Source: Ignavibacteriota bacterium
GTDB taxonomy: Bacteria > Bacteroidota > Ignavibacteria > Ignavibacteriales > Ignavibacteriaceae
NCBI GenBank assembly: GCA_013285405.1
Contig: CP053446.1
Location: forward strand, 591,985 to 655,984
Length of the DNA stretch: 64,000 nt
Reading direction: 5' to 3'
This document shows, piece after piece, positions 19,257 through 26,993 of this stretch; the first letter of the stretch is position 1; each line of letters opens with the position of its first letter. Under the pieces are notes generated by a model. It was given only the letters and a program-made list of their open reading frames with translations. It ran no database searches and was not told the DNA's origin. Both the position numbers and the translations under genes were made by a program.

Positions 19257-20669
19257 TTACTTTGTCAAAATCATTTTCTTTGTCTGAATGAATGAACCCG
19301 CCTGAAGTTTATACAAATACATTCCCGACGCAAGTGATGATGCATCAAACTCAACTTCATAAACTCCAGACTGCTTTTCTTCGTTAACAAGTGTTACGAT
19401 TTCATTCCCAAGAATATCATAAATTTTTAGTGTCACTAGTACATTGTCATTCCGGGCTTGACCCGGAATCTCAAATCGTATTACCGTGTTCGGATTAAAA
19501 GGATTAGGGTAGTTCTGAAATAACACAAATTCCTTTGGAGTAAAATCAACTTCCACTTCTATTTCGTTTGAGCCTGCCTGTCCGATAGGCAGGTATTCAA
19601 AAATTCCATCAAAATCAATTTGCTTGAGGTGGTATTTGTAAGTTCCAGTTGTTACATTTTCATCAGTGAATGAATAAGCCTTTGGTTCAGTAGTAGTTCC
19701 AAATCCCGGGACAAAACCAATCGCTTCCCACTCGTTGTCATTCTGAGCGAAGCGAAGAATCTCAAAACCAGAGTTGTTCGTTTCCGTTGCGGTTGTCCAA
19801 TTAAGCTGAACTTTCGTATTGACAAAAGAATAATTGAATGATATCAATTCGATTGGATTATATTCATTATAATGGATTATTAAATTGAGTTTGCTGAATA
19901 CAAGTGGGTTAACAACAACATAACTTCCGGAATCTGCAATTGCAACATTTATAAAGGATCCGTTAATTATGTCACGTAAAAAACCTGTCACTCCTGGTGG
20001 CAAAAACCAAAATATTTCTATACCATAACTATTATATGGCTGGTAGGAGAATTTGTAATCTACTTGACCACTAAATAAATTATTCCCATATCTGTAATCT
20101 TTCACTGTGTTATATTCCCAAAAATAATTTTCAGGGAGAATAAATCTTGCATCAATACCACCTGCTGGAGGTAATGGCGGAATCTCAAATTCTTCAAGTA
20201 TTTCATCCAAACCATCGGTTGCAATTGTGTCTAAGCCAAATGATAACGGCAGAGTAACCGGACCACTTTTAATCTCAAGCATTCCTTCAGTCAGCGGTGT
20301 TAAAGGCTGATTCGAAACGAACATCGAAATGGGTGAACCAGAGAAATTATGAAAAAACTCGATATTTCCTAATTGGAATCCTGATGCATAATTAAAAGTT
20401 ATATCAAACCACTTTTCTGATAATGGTAAAACGATAATGGGAAAATTGGTCGGTGATACATAATAGTTGCTATTTGAAGAGATTATGTTACTGATAACCA
20501 ATGTATCTGTTGAACTATGATTTAATATTTTGGCAGGTTTAGTATAAAATGTTCCGGTAAATTGTAACGACGAGGGGTGAATAAAAATTTGTGAACTATC
20601 CGCAATTGGCATTGCCCCGAGTTTTGCAATTATAAATATAACTGATAGATTAAATAATAATTTTTTCAT
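19257..20669 (-). CDS. Secreted protein with T9SS sorting domain, paralogue of the gene at 16716
   Basis: 470 residues from the ATG at 20669, which has a GGAGG ribosome site just upstream; reading further up to 20681 adds four residues and lacks such a site. A signal peptide ends near residue 20. One HYDIN/choice-of-anchor-D-type Ig repeat (about 30-120) is followed by the LEEFEIPPLPP domain shared with 16716, a short linker and the T9SS type A domain ending KKMILTK. First gene of the three-gene operon. Its linker carries element D (19737-19763) where its two sisters carry element C. Confidence 0.85.
   Translation of the reverse strand: MKKLLFNLSVIFIIAKLGAMPIADSSQIFIHPSSLQFTGTFYTKPAKILNHSSTDTLVISNIISSNSNYYVSPTNFPIIVLPLSEKWFDITFNYASGFQLGNIEFFHNFSGSPISMFVSNQPLTPLTEGMLEIKSGPVTLPLSFGLDTIATDGLDEILEEFEIPPLPPAGGIDARFILPENYFWEYNTVKDYRYGNNLFSGQVDYKFSYQPYNSYGIEIFWFLPPGVTGFLRDIINGSFINVAIADSGSYVVVNPLVFSKLNLIIHYNEYNPIELISFNYSFVNTKVQLNWTTATETNNSGFEILRFAQNDNEWEAIGFVPGFGTTTEPKAYSFTDENVTTGTYKYHLKQIDFDGIFEYLPIGQAGSNEIEVEVDFTPKEFVLFQNYPNPFNPNTVIRFEIPGQARNDNVLVTLKIYDILGNEIVTLVNEEKQSGVYEVEFDASSLASGMYLYKLQAGSFIQTKKMILTK
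19446..19470. repeat. Dispersed palindromic element A, copy 3 (in frame)
   Basis: Same 25 bases as 14441-14465, again read as IPGQARNDN. Confidence 0.85.
19572..19594. repeat. Dispersed palindromic element B, copy 3 (in frame)
   Basis: Same 23 bases as 14567-14589, read as LPIGQAG. Confidence 0.85.
19737..19763. repeat. Dispersed element D inside coding sequence
   Basis: Begins GTCATTCTGAGCGAAGCGAA and is read on the minus strand as EILRFAQND. Its first 25 bases recur exactly, in the opposite orientation, between sufB and sufC (63896-63920). Confidence 0.85.
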
Positions 20670-21035
20670 TTTTCCCTCCAAATAAAAAATCTTGTAGTTA
20701 ACCGAAGAGCCCTGTTGGGTGTTGTGGTTTTTTTTCTCCCTAGGAAGTTGTAGTCTAAGCGAAGTATAGGAAGAAATTCAGAAACAATTTTTATTCTCAT
20801 TCATCGGATCATTTTTATTCACCGGAAACATCGATCAGAACTTTTCCTTTTTTATTACCTTAAATTTAATCTATTAAAATTGAGAAGCAAGTTGTCATTT
20901 TGCTAAGTTTACTTGTCAACTACGAAGTATTAGTATTCCATAATTGAATTTTTACAGACATTTTAATTAAAAAGCATAGTTGCTTATCACATTGTACTTA
21001 GGCTTTAATTGTGCTTTAACATTATATACTACTCA
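20670..21035. other. Intergenic region upstream of the T9SS operon
   Basis: About 370 bases with no gene, tRNA or clear promoter match. It must hold the promoter of the three-gene T9SS operon (minus strand). Short T-runs and AT-rich sequence are all I can see. Confidence 0.5.
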
Positions 21036-21061
21036 TAAAAAAGGCGATCCGAAGACCGCCT
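21036..21061 (-). terminator. Rho-independent terminator with a TTCG tetraloop
   Basis: On the minus strand AGGCGGTC-TTCG-GATCGCCT forms an 8-bp stem (one G-T pair) closed by the very stable UUCG tetraloop, followed by six Ts. It lies 28 bases after the stop of the gene at 21089. Confidence 0.92.
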
Positions 21062-21088
21062 GAACTTGAACCGGTTAGTCGCTTAAAA

Positions 21089-24076
21089 TTATTTGAGCAG
21101 AAGCATCTTTTTTACGGAAACAAATTTATCTGTTCTTAATTCATATATATACATTCCTGTTGCCACTCCACTTGCATTCCAGTTGTACTGATATTTTCCG
21201 GCTTGCAGTGATGTGTTTACAAGTTCTGCTACCTTTTCTCCCAATGCATTGTAGATACTGAGTTTTACATTTGCCATCTCCGGCAACGAGAACTCGATCA
21301 TAGTGCTTGGGTTGAATGGATTCGGATAGTTCTGTTCAAGTGAATATACTGTCGGTAACAGTTCTCCCGATACCATCAGTTTCTCTATCGTTGTTTCACT
21401 GATTTCTATTGATTCTCCATCCTTCAGATTTTCATTCAGCTTCTTGCCGCTCTCATCCATCAACCTGATATCCATTCCTTCTACTCTTACTGTTAATGGA
21501 TATACTACTCCGCTCATCTCAATCGTCTTCACTGAGCTGCTCAGGTCTTCGGCTATTCTTCCACTCGTGTATCTGAAGTCATACATTCCTGCTGGTGGTG
21601 CTGGTGGTAATTCATACTGACTTAAGTCAACCTGTCCATTTACTGCATACAGTGTGTAGCTCACTCCTGCTGCATCTGTCAGTATTATTCTTCCCCAACT
21701 ATCAGGGAAGTATTCTACTGGTTTGCTGTCTTTAGCAAACGATTCTGGTATGATTATCTGTCCTGCGCCTGTCAACTTTATCCAGTAACCAAATCCCGGA
21801 TCAAGTGTCGTTGCTACAGAATATCCACCTGAATATTTGTAGATCGGACCACTCTGTAGTCCTGGTGGATTTGTTGATACGTTCGCTGCTGTTACAATCA
21901 ATTCATATCCACCGATCATATTCCAACCGATAGCTCCTGTTAATGGTGTGTGTGCAACTACTTGCAATCCGCCTGCTGGCCATTCATCTCCTGTATTATA
22001 AGTCTGAGCTCCGTTATTTTTCATCCAGTATCCTACTCCAGGTGTTGCTGTGGTTACTGTTTGATAACCAGCATTATATTTATAAACATCTCCAACTCTG
22101 CCTGGCCACCAATTTGCTACTCCCATTCCATCAGGATTTGTTCCTGGTACTGATACCATATTCCAGCCATCAGATACATTAACAGATAATTGAAATGTTG
22201 ATGATGTACTAACATTACCTCTGATTATCATACCATCAGTTCCCACTGCCCAAACTTTCGTACCTGCAAAACGAATATCTCTAATTGATTGGGAGGTACC
22301 AAGATACAGTTGAGCAGCTAACCAATTATTTCCGCCATCTGTGGTATAATATGCAACTCCGCTGCCACCTCCAATTATACCAAAGTCATTATTGATAAAA
22401 CGAATTGTGTAAAGAGTAGCTGTGCTTGGCATTTGTATCTCGTCGAAGCTGCTGCCGCCGTTTGTTGTTTTATATAATCTTCCTGAACTGCCTGAGATGT
22501 AACCATTATTTGCATCGAAGAAGTGCATTGAGTATAAGGTAATTGTTCCAAGCGTTGTTATCTGCGTGAAAGAGACACCTCCGTTAGTTGATTTACTAAC
22601 CCTGTTCCCACCACCACAAAGATAGATAGTTAAAGAATCGACAATAAAAATTTCATAACCAGCTGCATTTCCCCAGCCAGCCGAAACAGGTGCCCAATTA
22701 GCTCCGCCATTTGTAGTTCTTGCAACTTGACCACTGCCATACATTGCAAAACCAAGATTTTCATTGTAGAATTTTATATCGTATATATTACTTGATGAGG
22801 TACCAGTTCCCGTGTTTAACTGAACCCAATCGATCCCGCCATTTGTGGTTTTGTACACTCCTGTTGGACCTAACGAGCCAACATAACCAACATTTTCATT
22901 CACGAAGAATACTGAATAGGTTCGATACCCCGGATCGAATGAAAGATTTGTCCAGGTAACTCCACTATCAGTTGTTTTTAAAATATCTCCGAATGAATTT
23001 CCAGTTGTAATGCTTCCTCCCACAACAAAGCCTGTAGTCTCTGATGGAAATGATAAACGATGAAGAATTTCGTTTGTCGCAGATATATTTTTAGTTTGCC
23101 AGCTTACTCCATCATCAACAGATAAAACAATCTGACCGATATCACCACCTATAAGTACAGGAGTTGTTCCCTCTGAATTAACACCGAGAATTCCCAAACC
23201 ATATAAATTTTCTGTTGAAGATGTTTGTGTGAGTTCCCAGTTTGCTCCACCATTCGTAGTTTTTAAAACTCTTCCTGCGGTAGTAAGTGCATATCCAATC
23301 TCCGCGTCAATAAACTTTACTTCATAAATAGTCGCCGTTGTTGAACCAATGTTATAGATTATTGCACCGGTTGCACCACCATCAGTGGTTTTATAAATTT
23401 TACCAGTACTGTTTGAAATCCATCCTGTATCAGCATCAAAAAAGTGGATCCCGCGAACAGTACCATCCAGACCAGTAATGTTAGCTGTTATGTTTTCCCA
23501 TGTTGAACCGGCATTTGTTGAGCGGAGAAGCCTGCCTGTTGTCGAACTTGCGGATCCTAAAAATATCAGAGTATCATTTACATAATGCACTTTATAAATT
23601 GCAGTCGTACCATTTGTTGATAAAGTCCAGTTCGATCCACCATCTGTCGTCTTCAGAATATTTCCGCTATTACCAACTGCATATCCAACATTAGTATTAA
23701 TAAAATCCACATCCCAAAGTGTGACTGTTACACCTGAATTCTGCTCTACCCAGCTTGTACCTCCATCAGTAGTTTTCATAATTAAACCCCCGGTACCTAC
23801 TGCGTAACCAATGTTCTGATCAGAAAAGATTACATCATAGATATCTCGTGCAAGCGAGTCAATATATGAAATTGACCAAGTTGTACCAGCATCTGTGGAA
23901 ACAGTAACTGCACTTCCATTTCCGAACAACATAAATTTTGTTGGTGAGAGAATAATTGCGTCGTTATGATCAGCACCAGTTGGGGTAGGATTTTGCCATT
24001 CCCAATCGAAATTTTGAGCATAAGAATTTAAACTTATTGCGATCATAATGAATAATAGAAAGTAAAATTTTTTCAT
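21089..24076 (-). CDS. Large secreted YCF48/BNR-repeat protein with T9SS sorting domain
   Basis: 995 residues; signal peptide 1-20. About 13 repeats of roughly 43 residues carry the KTTDGG-x-W motif (about 30-640). Two copies of a GWNM-[VI] module (near 660 and 740: DGWNMVSVPG, IGWNMIGGYE) with GYWxK strands follow, then a linker and a T9SS type A domain (LEQNYPNPFNPSTMIEFSLP to KKMLLLK). The sorting domain is of a different subtype from the operon at 14228-20669 and has none of the palindromic inserts. It is transcribed alone, has a GGGAG ribosome site, and ends at a UUCG-loop terminator. YCF48 itself helps assemble photosystem II in plants and cyanobacteria; no photosynthetic role is implied here. 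Confidence 0.88.
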   Translation of the reverse strand: MKKFYFLLFIMIAISLNSYAQNFDWEWQNPTPTGADHNDAIILSPTKFMLFGNGSAVTVSTDAGTTWSISYIDSLARDIYDVIFSDQNIGYAVGTGGLIMKTTDGGTSWVEQNSGVTVTLWDVDFINTNVGYAVGNSGNILKTTDGGSNWTLSTNGTTAIYKVHYVNDTLIFLGSASSTTGRLLRSTNAGSTWENITANITGLDGTVRGIHFFDADTGWISNSTGKIYKTTDGGATGAIIYNIGSTTATIYEVKFIDAEIGYALTTAGRVLKTTNGGANWELTQTSSTENLYGLGILGVNSEGTTPVLIGGDIGQIVLSVDDGVSWQTKNISATNEILHRLSFPSETTGFVVGGSITTGNSFGDILKTTDSGVTWTNLSFDPGYRTYSVFFVNENVGYVGSLGPTGVYKTTNGGIDWVQLNTGTGTSSSNIYDIKFYNENLGFAMYGSGQVARTTNGGANWAPVSAGWGNAAGYEIFIVDSLTIYLCGGGNRVSKSTNGGVSFTQITTLGTITLYSMHFFDANNGYISGSSGRLYKTTNGGSSFDEIQMPSTATLYTIRFINNDFGIIGGGSGVAYYTTDGGNNWLAAQLYLGTSQSIRDIRFAGTKVWAVGTDGMIIRGNVSTSSTFQLSVNVSDGWNMVSVPGTNPDGMGVANWWPGRVGDVYKYNAGYQTVTTATPGVGYWMKNNGAQTYNTGDEWPAGGLQVVAHTPLTGAIGWNMIGGYELIVTAANVSTNPPGLQSGPIYKYSGGYSVATTLDPGFGYWIKLTGAGQIIIPESFAKDSKPVEYFPDSWGRIILTDAAGVSYTLYAVNGQVDLSQYELPPAPPAGMYDFRYTSGRIAEDLSSSVKTIEMSGVVYPLTVRVEGMDIRLMDESGKKLNENLKDGESIEISETTIEKLMVSGELLPTVYSLEQNYPNPFNPSTMIEFSLPEMANVKLSIYNALGEKVAELVNTSLQAGKYQYNWNASGVATGMYIYELRTDKFVSVKKMLLLK

Positions 24077-24539
24077 GACTCACTCCCTAAAAGATTGATG
24101 AAATAGTTTATCCGAATTTTGATTACAAGTTATTATAGATCGTTGAATAAGTCAATAAATATTTAGAGATTTTGAAATCTGAATTCTTAAAACGACACAA
24201 ATAGATATGGTGAATCCCATACCCAGTGTATTTTAAGAAACAATAGGAAATTTAAATAGCTTAAATCTGTAGGTGTAAAATATTGGCAATTCTAATCAAA
24301 ACTTTAAAAAATTTTATAACAATCTTGAGGAAAAATTAAAACAAAATCACTTTCCGGGATGAAGTTAAGAGTTCGCTTATAAAGATTTTTCTTGCTGTTA
24401 AAATTATATTCATGGCGAATTAAAGCCTCCCGGTAGTTCGTACTTTAATCATAAATATTCAATATTTAAGTGAATAATGTACATCGAACCTGCTTGTTTT
24501 GCTGGTAAGCGAAGAATTTAATTATTAGAAGTTTCCCGA
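24077..24539. other. Intergenic region, no gene seen
   Basis: 463 AT-rich bases between two minus-strand genes. No open frame with coding character, tRNA, strong hairpin or convincing promoter match. It should contain the promoter of the gene at 21089. Confidence 0.5.
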
Positions 24540-25097
24540 TTACGGCTTAATCTTCCACGCCAAAACTAATCCAGCTAAAAACCATGTAACACACAAATCA
24601 ATTACACCAACTATTGTAAAGCCGAATGGAAACTTCCACCAGTTCCACATAATAAATGGACCTACAAATCCTGCGAATAATCCTAGCAGCATCACAAAAA
24701 TTACTCTTCGCCTGAATGAAGGATTTTGTGCAAGTGTCATCATCAACAATGTTGCTGCGATGAATGCAGAAATAAAATTAATCAGAAAGCTATTGATCAT
24801 TGGCATTGCCATATTCCATTCAGAACCTTGCGGATTGTAAACCATAAAATGAATTAGTGGACCAGCTTTATATTGCTCAAACCATTTTTCCATTCCCGCA
24901 TCTGTTTCTTCTGCAGGTTCGCCTGGATAAAGATAAATTCCTGGTTCTGTGAGTGAAGATTTTATATGTTCGAGCAATGCTTGATCGGTAATATTCTTCA
25001 TATCAGAATAATGCCACGGAAGTACTGCCCACGAAATGAACATCCAGATGAAAACAACAACTGCAGCGAGTAGTGAAGGTAAAATAATTTTTTTCAT
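24540..25097 (-). CDS. Four-helix membrane protein, unknown function
   Basis: 185 residues from an ATG with a good GGAGG ribosome site. One helix is at 7-27, a soluble loop of about 75 residues follows (YPGEPAEETDAGMEKWFEQY), and three helices come near 103-122, 132-150 and 157-180. Trp-rich edges (WNWWKFPFGF) suggest packing at the membrane surface. I do not recognise the family. It is transcribed alone, with no neighbour that hints at a role. Confidence 0.75.
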   Translation of the reverse strand: MKKIILPSLLAAVVVFIWMFISWAVLPWHYSDMKNITDQALLEHIKSSLTEPGIYLYPGEPAEETDAGMEKWFEQYKAGPLIHFMVYNPQGSEWNMAMPMINSFLINFISAFIAATLLMMTLAQNPSFRRRVIFVMLLGLFAGFVGPFIMWNWWKFPFGFTIVGVIDLCVTWFLAGLVLAWKIKP

Positions 25098-25291
25098 AAC
25101 GCCTCCTGTGATTAGAATTGATTAGTTAATATAAAAGAAAAGAGATGACTTCTTTTTAGCATACAATTTCCCATCAGATTTATGAATTAATGTTGAAAAG
25201 GGATAATTACTAAAAACAAAATAATTCAAACTGGATATATTGTCAATTGTTTGATATAATCTTTATTAATAATTATTTGGGAAAAGAGAAA

Positions 25292-25320
25292 GTGAGACTC
25301 ACCTCAAAGGTGAGTCTCAC
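25292..25320 (-). terminator. Perfect 29-base hairpin, likely terminator
   Basis: GTGAGACTCACC and GGTGAGTCTCAC form a perfect 12-bp stem around a 5-base loop. It lies 33 bases after the stop of the gene at 25354. On the minus strand it is followed by TTTCTCTTTTCCC, a broken T-run. It may instead be a member of a dispersed hairpin family. Confidence 0.65.
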
Positions 25321-25353
25321 GTAATAAAAACTAATATAGTGTCTCGTTACACG

Positions 25354-26802
25354 TTATTTTATACTCATAAAGAACTGATTTACTTCATCAGCATTTGAAA
25401 AAGATTTCCCAACTAATGCTTCATAAAAAGGTTTTTCTTTAATAAACATTTTTTGAGTAACAAAATCTTTTATAAATCTACACTTAGATAATGAATCAAA
25501 AGGAACTAAATAAAGGTAACCACTGGCTATGTCACCAAAACAAACTTTTGGATTTTTACTAAAGTTATCTGAGCTGGTATCTCTTAAACTATTAAATGGC
25601 GAACTAACTATATCGAAGCCAACTTTGTCAAATACAGATTTGCTAATAATATTTTCGATATAGTTACTGATTTTTTGTGAATAAAATTTTTCGTGTAAAT
25701 ATATTTGAAATATTTTACCCTTAAATTTCTTGTGTAAAATAAATGACATTCTTCCTTTTTCGGAAAAGGGTTGTTTAAAATTAAGATAAGAATGTGATGC
25801 TCCAACCCAAACAATTCCTTTTTTCCCTTTCTTAATAATTTGATCTTCAATTTGTTTTGCCATTAGTTCATCACGATATTGCAGAAGAGGCATAGTCTGT
25901 ATTGTTTGCAATATCCTCAGCTTCTCATAGAACGGACCAGACCTTTTATCCTCAGAGTTGAGAACTAAACTTATTGAAGGCATTTCACACTTGCTATCAA
26001 GTCCTATAACTTTCATCTTTTCCTGATTTACATCTAAACTTCTATTCAATGACCATACTCCTTCAAGAATATCCCAATATTCTTTCCAGCCCCAAATCAA
26101 CCAGGGTTGATGTCTGCCTATTTCCAATGCAAGTTCATAGTCATATTGTTTTGAAGTGACCAGTTTTTCAATTAGCTCATTGTCATCGTAAAGACAAACT
26201 TCCATTGCGATAATTCTGACACCGGCTTTATAGAGATCTGGAATCATTCCTTTTAATAAATTTAAGTAGTTGCTTCGTTCGTGTACTTCACCAAAAACTA
26301 TAACCTGATATTCAGAAACTTTTTCCAAAATATAATCTTCAGGTGTATTACCATTTTGATTAAGCCAGTTCAAAAATCTTGTCTCATCCGATGAATCTAT
26401 TGAAGATATTTCAATAAGTTTGCTACTATCTGTTTCAGTGTAATCAGGCTCAGACAGAGAATATGAAGAATATCCATTCGATACATCATAAATATCTTTG
26501 AAGTAAATTATTCTTTTTATTATGAATAACGTTATTAATATTATCAATGCAAAAGCAATGTGGCTTTTATACTTCCCGAATAATAGGAGCACCCATCTCC
26601 CAAAGGTTTTAATTTTGAGTAAATGTGATAACAAAAAATAAAGTGTGGCAAGAACAAGAAAGGTTAATTCAAAAGGAATATAAATGTTGATACTTTGGGT
26701 TAGATAGACTATTACTTTAGTGAAAAAATATATAAGCAGCAGATTTACAATTAGAATAGAAAACCTGATCCAAATTTTTATTTTGGTTTCTTTGTCATTC
26801 AT
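25354..26802 (-). CDS. Membrane-anchored ChaN/EreA-like (Tiki superfamily) protein
   Basis: 482 residues from the ATG at 26802 (a TTG one codon earlier is the alternative). Three membrane helices fill residues 10-110. The C-terminal domain of about 340 residues has GEVHERSNYLN, a RIIAMEVCLYDD strand, a central GRHQPWLIWGWKEYWD and a late WVGASHSY. This spacing of Glu/His motifs is that of the ChaN/TraB/erythromycin-esterase-like group, some of which bind haem or metal or act as hydrolases. Exact substrate unknown. The membrane tether is unusual for the group, whose bacterial members are mostly lipoproteins or soluble. It ends at the hairpin 25292-25320. Confidence 0.65.
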   Translation of the reverse strand: MNDKETKIKIWIRFSILIVNLLLIYFFTKVIVYLTQSINIYIPFELTFLVLATLYFLLSHLLKIKTFGRWVLLLFGKYKSHIAFALIILITLFIIKRIIYFKDIYDVSNGYSSYSLSEPDYTETDSSKLIEISSIDSSDETRFLNWLNQNGNTPEDYILEKVSEYQVIVFGEVHERSNYLNLLKGMIPDLYKAGVRIIAMEVCLYDDNELIEKLVTSKQYDYELALEIGRHQPWLIWGWKEYWDILEGVWSLNRSLDVNQEKMKVIGLDSKCEMPSISLVLNSEDKRSGPFYEKLRILQTIQTMPLLQYRDELMAKQIEDQIIKKGKKGIVWVGASHSYLNFKQPFSEKGRMSFILHKKFKGKIFQIYLHEKFYSQKISNYIENIISKSVFDKVGFDIVSSPFNSLRDTSSDNFSKNPKVCFGDIASGYLYLVPFDSLSKCRFIKDFVTQKMFIKEKPFYEALVGKSFSNADEVNQFFMSIK

Positions 26803-26889
26803 CAAAATACCATTATTTAATGACCTAAAACGACTAACAGTTAATCTTCTCCTGTCCGTCTACCCAGGCTGTTGCACGAGTCTCTTTTT

Positions 26890-26986
26890 GTCAACCTGAA
26901 CTCGTTTCAGGTTCTTCTTATTCACCAAAAACGCGATTAAAGATTCTTAAACAAGCCTGACTGCCGTCGGGCAGGTTCAGGATGAC
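26890..26986. repeat. Intergenic dispersed element with imperfect terminal inverted repeats
   Basis: GTCAACCTGAAC (26890-26901) pairs with GTTCAGGATGAC (26975-26986) with 11 of 12 matches. Inner hairpins CCTGAA/TTCAGG and a GCCTGACTGCCGTCGGGCAGG segment lie between. The outer arms resemble those of the sufB-sufC element. It lies between rmuC and the ChaN-like gene. Confidence 0.65.
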
Positions 26987-26993
26987 TATTAAT

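Noticed and set aside
14441..19594. CRISPR-like array from the repeated 23-25-base units
   Set aside because: The repeats are kilobases apart, lie in coding frames and have no spacer pattern or cas genes.
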